Shown piece by piece: positions 23,551 through 30,310 of a stretch of 30,310 bases of DNA. Positions within the stretch are counted from its first letter, which is position 1; the number at the start of each line of letters is the position of its first letter. The notes beneath the pieces were generated by a model. That model saw nothing but the letters and a program-made list of their open reading frames with translations, was not told the origin of the DNA and ran no database searches. The position numbers and the translations under genes were made by a program. Source of the DNA: CANHVK01 sp046304235 (GTDB taxonomy: Bacteria > Bacteroidota > Bacteroidia > Flavobacteriales_D > Crocinitomicaceae); NCBI GenBank assembly GCA_046304235.1, contig JBKCEW010000121.1, positions 1-30,310 of the forward strand, read 5' to 3'.

Positions 23551-24819
23551 TTCTTTAGAAGCTAAAAAACCTTTGATTCCAGCATACATTTTATCTAATT
23601 GTTCATCTGTTGTACAATAGGGAGGATTTAAAAATATGATATTTCCAAGTGGCCTTATTAATAAACCCTCATCTAAAAAATACTGATACGCCTCATCTCT
23701 AATTGAAGAAAAATAATCTGCATTGGTTAGTTGGATCTCCACGGCGATAATTGTCCCTAATTGTCTAATTTCAAGTAATTTTTCGTCTTGTAAACTTTCT
23801 TTAAATTGAGTATGTTTATTTGAAATTCGTTTAATATCCCCCTTAAATTCAGCTTTTTGTGTAATATCAATACTTGCGCAAGCAACAGCACATGCTAAGG
23901 GGTTTCCGGTAAATGAATGTCCGTGCAATAACGCTTTCGTTTTCTCTTCTGCTAAAAATGCATTGTATATGTTTTCTGTTGCTACCGTCAATCCTAACGG
24001 TAATACACCTCCCGTCAATCCTTTAGAAAGACAAATAATATCAGGTGTTTCGGCAATATGATTCATCGCAAATAACTCTCCTGTTCTCCCCCAACCTGTC
24101 ATCACTTCATCAAAAATTACGAGAACTCCAAAAGATTTAGCTAAAGCTGTTATTTGCTGAAGAAAATCAGCTGAATACATACACATACCAGCTGAACCTT
24201 GAACAAGCGGTTCTAGAATGATGGCTGCAAATTCATTCGTCTCAAACAAGTTTTTTACTTGATTAAGTAGAATAGTTTCTTTATCAGCAGTTGGGAAAGG
24301 TAAATAATCTACAGAAAAAAACAAATGTTCAAAAGGCTCATTAAAATATCCACGTTGAGAAATACTCATTGCTCCAAAAGTATCTCCGTGGTAAGCACCT
24401 TCTAACGCTAAAATTCTTTTTTTAGGTTGATTCTGATTGAACCAATATTGAAAAGCCATTTTTAAAGCAACCTCTACCGCAGTAGATCCATTATCAGAAA
24501 AAAATACTTTACTGAAATTTTTTGGTAAAATAGATATCACTTTTTCTGATAATTCAACTGCTTTTGGATGTGTTACACCAGCAAAAATTACATGATCAAT
24601 CGCATCAAATTGATTTATTAATGCTTCCTTTAATTCTTTCTTTCCATGTCCATGAATATTTACCCACCAAGAAGAATTACAATCTAAATATTCTTTTCCA
24701 TCTTCTGCATATAAAACACTTCCTTCCGCTTTCACTATCGCTAAAGGTGTTGGAGCCGTTTGCATTTGAGTAAAAGGATTCCAAACGTATTTTTTATCAG
24801 ATGAAAGTATTGTTGACAT
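23533..24819 (-). CDS. bioA: Adenosylmethionine-8-amino-7-oxononanoate aminotransferase
   Basis: PLP-dependent class III aminotransferase of biotin synthesis that makes 7,8-diaminopelargonate from KAPA with SAM as amino donor. BioA-specific features: VWNPFTQMQ at residues 12-20, CNSSWWVNIHGHG (47-59), the FFSDNGSTAVEVALKMA cofactor-phosphate segment (106-122), YHGDTFGAMS (143-152), D237 in FDEVMTGWGRTG, and K266 in LSKGLTGG forming the Schiff base. W51/W52 and the conserved Y143 are consistent with BioA rather than GABA or ornithine aminotransferases. It lies 13 bases downstream of parC on the same strand. No other biotin genes are in the window. The 3' end overlaps the dnaX tau tail by 18 bases on the opposite strand. 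Confidence 0.95.
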   Translation of the reverse strand: MSTILSSDKKYVWNPFTQMQTAPTPLAIVKAEGSVLYAEDGKEYLDCNSSWWVNIHGHGKKELKEALINQFDAIDHVIFAGVTHPKAVELSEKVISILPKNFSKVFFSDNGSTAVEVALKMAFQYWFNQNQPKKRILALEGAYHGDTFGAMSISQRGYFNEPFEHLFFSVDYLPFPTADKETILLNQVKNLFETNEFAAIILEPLVQGSAGMCMYSADFLQQITALAKSFGVLVIFDEVMTGWGRTGELFAMNHIAETPDIICLSKGLTGGVLPLGLTVATENIYNAFLAEEKTKALLHGHSFTGNPLACAVACASIDITQKAEFKGDIKRISNKHTQFKESLQDEKLLEIRQLGTIIAVEIQLTNADYFSSIRDEAYQYFLDEGLLIRPLGNIIFLNPPYCTTDEQLDKMYAGIKGFLASKELIFNI

Positions 24820-24832
24820 AAACTATTAAAAT

Positions 24833-27523
24833 TTATTCTTCTTCCGTACTATCAAACAAACTAGGTTGATTTTCGTTATCTTCCTCATTAGAAGTTTGAA
24901 CATCCCATTCCATGGTGATTGCTTCTTCATCCCCTCCGTCAGAAGTAACTACGGCTTTCTCTTCTGGCCATGGTTCACCACCATCGATTTCGTGAGTTAG
25001 TACAATTTCTTTCACCTTGAGTTTTGTAACTTGATTACCTTGTGCTTTCAATCCTTTAACATCAATCAAATCAGCAATATTGATGAGATTATCTGGTAAG
25101 TTTTTCGTTTCTTTTAGTAGTTTGTTGTATACAATTCGAACTTCAGGTCTGTATGAAGTGGAAACCACATCCATATACGATCCTTCTGATTCTGAAATGA
25201 ATGATACTTTTTTATCCGAAGTTACTTCACACAAGAAACGTTTTACAAAATGTAATTCTTTTTCAGCATCATAATAAATCGCCGAAATTGGACGAGCTGG
25301 TACCCATTTTTCTATGTGAATCATATCTTCATCAAAGTGGTTCGCCAAATCAAAACTTGTTAAACGATACTCACCAGATTTGTAAATAGTAAGAATTCTA
25401 TCTGAACCTTTGAAAGAACCAAGGAATTTACCTCTACCATCGTCGTTTAATCGACCAACCACTGTATCGTACCAAATTTTACGAGCAGCTAACGTAGAAC
25501 CACCCACTTCTTTTTGTACAATTTTCTGAACGATTTCTTTGGTCACACGATTTCCTGCAGATGAACGAGATTTGATTAATAAATCTCCAAAATCAATATC
25601 GAAACGTAATCGTTTTAGATGTGGTCTAGGACGTAACATAACTGTTACAATTTCTTTTTCACCATTTGGATGAACAGAGAAATATAATAATTTACTTCCT
25701 TTTGTTCCTCTTGATAAATCATATTCTGTATCACGAGTGATTGAGTTTACATAAAAACGCTTCATCATCGTTGGCCCACCTAAACCATCTTGATACATCA
25801 TGTGGTAAATGGTACGCGTATCTCCTCTTTTCCAAACGTTAGCGTATATTATTCCTTTACCAACGAATTTTTTATCCGCTACTTTGGTTACGAGCATTTT
25901 ACCTGTGCTGAAAAAGATAATAATATCATCAATTTCAGAACAATCGTTTACTGCCTCTGTTTTCTTTAATCCCCACCCAATAAAGCCTTCTTCTGGATCA
26001 ACATATAATTTACGATTCGCAATAATTACTTTAGAAGCAGCAATGTTGTCAAAGATTTTGATTTCCGTTTTACGTTCTTTTCCTTCTCCAAATCGCTTTT
26101 TTAAATCCTTGTAATAGTCGATAGCATACTCGATTAAGTTTGCCAAACGATCTTTTACATATTCCATCTCCTCTTCCAATTTCACAATCGCATCATCCGC
26201 TTTGTCACTATCAAAGCGAGTGATTCGAATCATCTGAATTTGAGTTAATTTGAATAAATCATCTGTAGTTATTTCTCTTACAAATTTATCTTTAAATGGC
26301 TCAAAACGCTTAAATAGATAACCGTATAAACTTTCTCTATCTGAATATAATTTAAAATCAATGTACATTTCTTCTTGAATGAAAATTTTCTCTAGCGTTG
26401 AGAAATGCCATTGTTGCATTAATTCTTGTAAACGAATTTCTAATTCCCATTTTAAAAGTTGAACAGTATTATCCGTATTCACTTTCAAAATTTCACTCAC
26501 TCCAATAAATCGAGGTTTATCACCATCGATAATTGATGCATTCGGAGAAATCGAAACCTCACAATCTGTAAAAGCATATAATGCATCTAAGGTTTTATCA
26601 GGAGAAACACCTGGGTGTAAGTGAATTAAAATCTCTGCATTCGCTGAAGTATTGTCTTCAATCTTACGAACTTTGATTTTTCCTTTATCGTTTGCCTTTA
26701 TAATACTTTCAATCAAAGAACCTGTATTCGTACCAAAAGGGATTTCGGTCACCATCAAGGTTTTATTATCTACCTTTTTGATTTTTGCACGTACACGTAC
26801 TTTTCCCCCACGTAAACCATCATTGTAATTACTGAAATCAGCCATCCCCCCTGTTAAAAAATCAGGGAAAATCTCCACTTTTTTACCACGTAAATGATTG
26901 ATAGATTGATCAATTAATTCGATAAAGTTATGCGGTAAAATTTTACACGCCATACCTACTGCGATTCCTTCTGTTCCTTGTGCTAATAAAAGCGGGAATT
27001 TTACCGGAAAATTTTCAGGTTCTTTGTTACGACCATCATAAGAAGATAGCCAATTGGTTGTTTTAGGATTAAATACAACATGATTCGCAAATTTAGATAA
27101 TCGAGCTTCGATATAACGAGCAGCAGCAGCACCATCTCCAGTTAATGTATTACCCCAGTTACCTTGGCAATCAATCAATAGTTCTTTTTGACCAACTTGT
27201 ACCAAAGCGTCACCAATAGATGCATCTCCATGAGGGTGATACTTCATTGTATTTCCGATGATATTTGCTACTTTATTGTAACGACCATCATCCATTTCCT
27301 TCATTGAGTGAAGAATACGACGTTGTACTGGTTTTAAACCATCATACAAAGATGGTACAGCACGCTCTAAAATTACATAAGAAGCATAATCTAGAAACCA
27401 ATTTTCATACAATCCATTAAGAGGTATAATCTTATCGTCTAAATCTGCTTTTTCAAATGGATTATGTTGAGGTTCTTGCTCTTCATTTCCATCTTGCATA
27501 TCTTCAATTTCGTCTTCTGCCAT
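24833..27523 (-). CDS. parC: DNA topoisomerase IV subunit A (ParC-type)
   Basis: The 896-residue breakage-reunion subunit. The N-terminal WHD and tower carry the catalytic Tyr137 in GAAAARYIEARL. The quinolone region is YHPHGDASIGDAL (95-107), with Ala101 where E. coli GyrA has Ser83. The C-terminal part (from about residue 520) is strand-rich, as in the pinwheel domain, but has no canonical GyrA box (QRRGGKG). That absence and the neighbouring parE support topoisomerase IV over gyrase. Role: ATP-dependent decatenation and relaxation with ParE. The tail is acidic (EEDNENQPSLFDSTEEE). It starts seven bases after the parE stop and is followed by bioA. Database labels often read gyrase/topoisomerase IV subunit A. 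Confidence 0.92.
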   Translation of the reverse strand: MAEDEIEDMQDGNEEQEPQHNPFEKADLDDKIIPLNGLYENWFLDYASYVILERAVPSLYDGLKPVQRRILHSMKEMDDGRYNKVANIIGNTMKYHPHGDASIGDALVQVGQKELLIDCQGNWGNTLTGDGAAAARYIEARLSKFANHVVFNPKTTNWLSSYDGRNKEPENFPVKFPLLLAQGTEGIAVGMACKILPHNFIELIDQSINHLRGKKVEIFPDFLTGGMADFSNYNDGLRGGKVRVRAKIKKVDNKTLMVTEIPFGTNTGSLIESIIKANDKGKIKVRKIEDNTSANAEILIHLHPGVSPDKTLDALYAFTDCEVSISPNASIIDGDKPRFIGVSEILKVNTDNTVQLLKWELEIRLQELMQQWHFSTLEKIFIQEEMYIDFKLYSDRESLYGYLFKRFEPFKDKFVREITTDDLFKLTQIQMIRITRFDSDKADDAIVKLEEEMEYVKDRLANLIEYAIDYYKDLKKRFGEGKERKTEIKIFDNIAASKVIIANRKLYVDPEEGFIGWGLKKTEAVNDCSEIDDIIIFFSTGKMLVTKVADKKFVGKGIIYANVWKRGDTRTIYHMMYQDGLGGPTMMKRFYVNSITRDTEYDLSRGTKGSKLLYFSVHPNGEKEIVTVMLRPRPHLKRLRFDIDFGDLLIKSRSSAGNRVTKEIVQKIVQKEVGGSTLAARKIWYDTVVGRLNDDGRGKFLGSFKGSDRILTIYKSGEYRLTSFDLANHFDEDMIHIEKWVPARPISAIYYDAEKELHFVKRFLCEVTSDKKVSFISESEGSYMDVVSTSYRPEVRIVYNKLLKETKNLPDNLINIADLIDVKGLKAQGNQVTKLKVKEIVLTHEIDGGEPWPEEKAVVTSDGGDEEAITMEWDVQTSNEEDNENQPSLFDSTEEE

Positions 27524-27530
27524 AACTTAA

Positions 27531-29420
27531 TTAGGATGCTTTTTCAATATCTGAGGAAGTTTCTTTGTCTTTAGCAATTTCCTCTTCTAAATCTTTTTCT
27601 ACACGTAAATTATCAATGATAAAATCTTGTCTTTCAGGAGTGTTTTTCCCCATGAAATACGATAAAATTTCATCAATCGAAGCTTCTTTTGAAAGAATAA
27701 CTGGTTCCAAACGAATATCTTCACCAATAAAATGTTTAAACTCGTCTGGAGAGATTTCACCCAACCCTTTAAATCGAGTGATTTCTGGATTTTTACCTAA
27801 CTCAGCGATTGCATTTCTACGTTCTTCCTCTGAATAACAGTAAATTGTTTTCTTTTTATTTCTAACTCTAAATAATGGTGTTTGAAGCACGTACACGTGA
27901 TTACGTTTTACCAAATCAGGAAAGAATTGTAAAAAGAAGGTTAATAATAACAAACGAATATGCATTCCATCGACATCCGCATCGGTAGCGATTACAATAC
28001 GATTGTAACGCAAGTTATCCATGTCTTCTTCAATATCTAAGGCCGCTTGAACCAGGTTAAACTCTTCATTTTCATAAACCACTTTCTTTGTTAACCCATA
28101 ACAGTTTAGAGGTTTGCCTCGTAATGAGAAAACTGCCTGTGTGTTTACATCCCTTGATTTTGTAATTGAACCACTTGCAGAATCTCCCTCTGTAATAAAT
28201 AAGGTCGTATCTTCTCTTCGTTCGTCTTTTAAATCCGTATAATGTACACGGCAATCTCTTAATTTTTTATTGTGAAGATTTGCTTTTTTTGCTCGCTCTC
28301 TCGCTAATTTACGAATACCAGATAATTCCTTGCGTTCTCTTTCCGATTGTTTAATTTTCTTTTCTAGTGTATCAGCAACTTCAGGATTTCTGTGTAAATA
28401 GTTATCTAATTTTTCTTTTAAAAAGTCATTAATAAATGAACGCATGGATTGACCACCTGGTTCTATTTCTTGCGAACCTAATTTGGTTTTTGTTTGAGAT
28501 TCAAATACAGGCTCAATTACTTTCACAGCAATCGCAGCAACAATCGATTGTCGAATATCCGCCGCATCGTAGTTTTTATTATAAAAATCACGAATTACTT
28601 TTGCCACTGCTTCTCTAAAAGCACTTTGATGGGTACCACCTTGAGTTGTATGTTGACCATTTACAAACGAATAATAATCTTCACCGTAAGTTTTACCATG
28701 TGTAAAAGCAACTTCTATATCCTCACCTTCCAAGTGAATAATGGGATAAAGAGGGTCGCCATCCATATTGTTATCTAACAAGTCTTTTAGACCATCTTTT
28801 GATTGGTATTTTTCACCATTGTAATAAATTGCTAAACCACGATTCAAATAACAATAATTCCAAAACATCTTAATTAAATAAGGTGCTTTGAATGCATATT
28901 TCTTGAAAATCGTATCGTCTGGATAAAACTCTACATACGTTCCATTTTGTTCTGTTGTTTCAGTAAGTGATTCTTCAGAAACTAATTCTCCTCTTTCAAA
29001 TGTAGCCTCTTTTTTCTGTCCATCTCTTACAGAATAAACCATAAAATATGAACTCAATGCATTTACCGCTTTCGTTCCGACACCATTCAGACCAACCGAT
29101 TTTTTAAAGGCTTTTGAGTCATATTTACCTCCAGTGTTCATTTTGGAAACAACCTCTACCACTTTCCCAAGAGGAATACCTCGACCATAATCTCGAACAC
29201 AAACCTTACCATCTTTGATTTTAATATCGACACGCTTTCCATTCCCCATCACAAATTCATCGATACAATTATCCACCACCTCTTTCACTAGGATATAGAT
29301 ACCATCATCAGCTGCTGCTCCATCCCCTAATTTACCGATATACATACCAGGGCGTAATCTGATATGTTCTTTCCAATCGAGTGATCGAATATTATCTTCA
29401 GTGTATTGATTTTCTGCCAT
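27531..29420 (-). CDS. parE: DNA topoisomerase IV subunit B (ParE-type)
   Basis: The 629-residue ATPase subunit. GHKL motifs: E47-x-x-D50-N51 (VKEVVDNCIDEF), DYGRGIPLGK and the ATP-lid LNGVGTKAVNALS, preceded by RLRPGMYIG (21-29). The TOPRIM domain shows ITEGDSASGS, LRGKPLNCYG and DADVDGMHIRLLLLTFF, with the metal-binding acidic residues in place. It ends with GLGEISPDEF and a tail typical of ParE. The shorter length (no large insertion) and coupling to the parC gene support topoisomerase IV. Divergent from an FKBP lipoprotein gene across 160 bases, it is the first gene of parE-parC-bioA. Confidence 0.93.
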   Translation of the reverse strand: MAENQYTEDNIRSLDWKEHIRLRPGMYIGKLGDGAAADDGIYILVKEVVDNCIDEFVMGNGKRVDIKIKDGKVCVRDYGRGIPLGKVVEVVSKMNTGGKYDSKAFKKSVGLNGVGTKAVNALSSYFMVYSVRDGQKKEATFERGELVSEESLTETTEQNGTYVEFYPDDTIFKKYAFKAPYLIKMFWNYCYLNRGLAIYYNGEKYQSKDGLKDLLDNNMDGDPLYPIIHLEGEDIEVAFTHGKTYGEDYYSFVNGQHTTQGGTHQSAFREAVAKVIRDFYNKNYDAADIRQSIVAAIAVKVIEPVFESQTKTKLGSQEIEPGGQSMRSFINDFLKEKLDNYLHRNPEVADTLEKKIKQSERERKELSGIRKLARERAKKANLHNKKLRDCRVHYTDLKDERREDTTLFITEGDSASGSITKSRDVNTQAVFSLRGKPLNCYGLTKKVVYENEEFNLVQAALDIEEDMDNLRYNRIVIATDADVDGMHIRLLLLTFFLQFFPDLVKRNHVYVLQTPLFRVRNKKKTIYCYSEEERRNAIAELGKNPEITRFKGLGEISPDEFKHFIGEDIRLEPVILSKEASIDEILSYFMGKNTPERQDFIIDNLRVEKDLEEEIAKDKETSSDIEKAS

Positions 29421-29444
29421 AATAATGCATTATATCTTAACTTA

Positions 29445-29452
29445 CAAAAATA
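29445..29452 (-). promoter_or_regulatory. Bacteroidota-type -7 box for parE-parC-bioA
   Basis: Minus-strand TATTTTTG matches TAnnTTTG, 24 bases before the parE ATG at 29420. No -33 TTG at standard spacing. Confidence 0.42.
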
Positions 29453-29560
29453 TAGGTTAAGCACCTTGCATAAACTTCTGTATTCAATACTTTTAAACGT
29501 TAACATGTTTAAAATCTAACCTTTTTTAATATAAATCAGCTCTCTATTTAAGATTATTAA

Positions 29561-29568
29561 TACATTTG
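29561..29568 (+). promoter_or_regulatory. Bacteroidota-type -7 box for the FKBP lipoprotein gene
   Basis: TACATTTG matches TAnnTTTG, 12 bases before the ATG at 29581. It also explains the apparent TTG start codon at 29566, which is part of this box and should not be used as the gene start. Confidence 0.48.
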
Positions 29569-29580
29569 GGAAAAATATAT

Positions 29581-30027
29581 ATGAAAACATTTATTTCGTT
29601 TTTAATACTTTCATTAGTACTTTTTTCTTGTAACAAAATTGAGACTTCACAAGATTTAATTGATGATAAAATCATTACTGATTATCTTTCTACCAATAAA
29701 TTAAAGGCAGTAAAAACAAACAATGGTCTTTATTATTCAATTGATTCTATTGGTGTTGGAAAAAAAGTGAATCCAACTAATACAATTTATGTAAAATACA
29801 CTGGGAAATTAACCAATGATTCTATTTTCGATCAGAATTTAAACGGTACTTATTTATCTTTGAAAACAGCTATAAATGGTTTTCGTGAAGGTGCTAGTTA
29901 TTTTAACGTTGGAGGAAAAGGACGATTATTTATACCTTCAAAATTAGCTTATGGTAAAAATTCAGTTGGAAAAGTACCTGCTAATTCCGTTTTAATTTTT
30001 GATATCGAAATCATTGAAATTCAATAG
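29581..30027 (+). CDS. FKBP-type peptidyl-prolyl cis-trans isomerase lipoprotein
   Basis: A 148-residue lipoprotein. The start at ATG 29581 gives a perfect leader MKTFISFLILSLVLFSC with lipobox LFSC, so the mature protein begins at Cys17 and is lipid-anchored. The C-terminal FKBP domain is recognisable from NTIYVKYTGKLTNDSIFDQN (active-site strand with the F-D pair), FREGASYFNVGGKGRLFIP and SKLAYGKNSVGKVPANSVLI, ending DIEIIEI. It should catalyse proline isomerisation on envelope proteins. Lipoprotein PPIases of this size are common in Bacteroidota. It converges on the leucine-rich-repeat gene with a seven-base overlap and diverges from parE. Confidence 0.9.
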   Translation: MKTFISFLILSLVLFSCNKIETSQDLIDDKIITDYLSTNKLKAVKTNNGLYYSIDSIGVGKKVNPTNTIYVKYTGKLTNDSIFDQNLNGTYLSLKTAINGFREGASYFNVGGKGRLFIPSKLAYGKNSVGKVPANSVLIFDIEIIEIQ

Positions 30028-30310
30028 ACCTCTTCATCTCTCTTCTTAATAAAACGTTTTTGTTCATTAGTAAGAACTAAAGATTTGTTTCTAGCTACAT
30101 TTATATATCTTAGACTTGGTATTTGAGTTAAGTTTTGAGGGATTTTTTTGAGTTTATTACCCTCTAAATCAATTTTAACTAATGAACTCAATTCAACCAT
30201 TGTCTCTGGTAAAGAAATTAATTCATTTTCATTCATATAAATTTCTTTCAAGTTTGATAATCTGGTAATTGACTCAGGTAATGAATTTAATTTATTGTAT
30301 CCTAGGTTTA
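30021..30310 (-). CDS. Leucine-rich-repeat protein, 3' part only
   Basis: The frame is open to the last base of the window, so this is the C-terminal end of a longer gene; the TTG at 30251 is not a real start. About 96 codons are visible. They spell three LRR units of the LxxLxxIxLxxNxLxxLPxx type: LGYNKLNSLPESITRLSNLK, then EIYMNENELISLPETMVELS, then KIDLEGNKLKKIPQNLTQIP, ending in a short capping segment with a basic tail (KRFIKKRDEEVY). The regular 23-residue unit with LP at its end resembles the SDS22/plant-like bacterial LRR class. Partner and location unknown, since any leader lies outside. Its stop overlaps the FKBP gene end by seven bases. Confidence 0.85.
   Translation of the reverse strand, partial: NLGYNKLNSLPESITRLSNLKEIYMNENELISLPETMVELSSLVKIDLEGNKLKKIPQNLTQIPSLRYINVARNKSLVLTNEQKRFIKKRDEEVY

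Noticed and set aside
29566..29580. TTG start for the FKBP lipoprotein
   Set aside because: It lies in the TACATTTG box, and ATG 29581 gives a standard lipoprotein leader.

Overview
The window comes from a low-GC (roughly one third G+C) Bacteroidota chromosome, most likely order Flavobacteriales. Pointers to this are the GLPGLI-family protein, TonB-type barrels without dedicated pores, a DUF4494 protein, a Chalcone_3 protein, a parE-parC pair, an almost complete lack of Shine-Dalgarno sequences, and several TAnnTTTG -7 boxes (the Bacteroidota sigma-A element). I cannot name a genus. No tRNA, rRNA, CRISPR array, transposase or prophage was found.

Layout. 1-1960 (+): the 3' end of an outer-membrane TonB-type beta-barrel gene, followed at once by a GLPGLI-family gene. 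1986-3459 (-): the relic tail of a type I restriction-modification locus, namely a 5'-frameshifted DUF1016/YhcG nuclease gene that overlaps (ATGA) an hsdS gene reduced to its two ends and cut by a nonsense codon. 3552-8939 (-): a five-gene run DUF4494 - pdxH - M16 peptidase - small outer-membrane barrel - helix-hairpin-helix barrel protein. 9190-13619 (+): an uncharacterised radical SAM protein with unusual cysteine spacing, then an rlhA-type U32 protein. 13616-15872 (-): an AlkC-type DNA glycosylase with an Ig-like tail, and a BBP2-type porin. 15967-19344 (+): mtaB, an M1 aminopeptidase and a DUF2147 protein. 19545-21129 (+): rbfA and a LolC/E-type permease. 21130-21723 (-): a chalcone-isomerase-like protein. 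21818-23550 (+): dnaX. 23533-29420 (-): parE - parC - bioA. 29581-30027 (+): an FKBP lipoprotein. 30021-30310 (-): a leucine-rich-repeat protein running off the end.

Most of the window is ordinary core-genome content: translation and tRNA/rRNA modification, replication and topology, cofactor synthesis (PLP, biotin) and envelope proteins. Four things stand out. (1) dnaX is split over two frames at a run of eleven A residues. The zero frame stops two codons later, and the -1 frame stays open for 207 more codons, which fits programmed production of gamma (371 aa) and tau (about 577 aa). (2) Inside the DUF1016 gene are three regularly spaced DNA palindromes that also encode a repeated VST-type peptide. 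(3) The hsdS relic can be read residue by residue as one nonsense mutation plus one internal deletion. (4) The radical SAM gene has a CX4CX2C cluster motif and a sharp drop in G+C in its last 250 bases. Promoter-like -7 boxes lie only 4 to 7 bases from the start codons of rbfA, mtaB and the porin, suggesting leaderless mRNAs.
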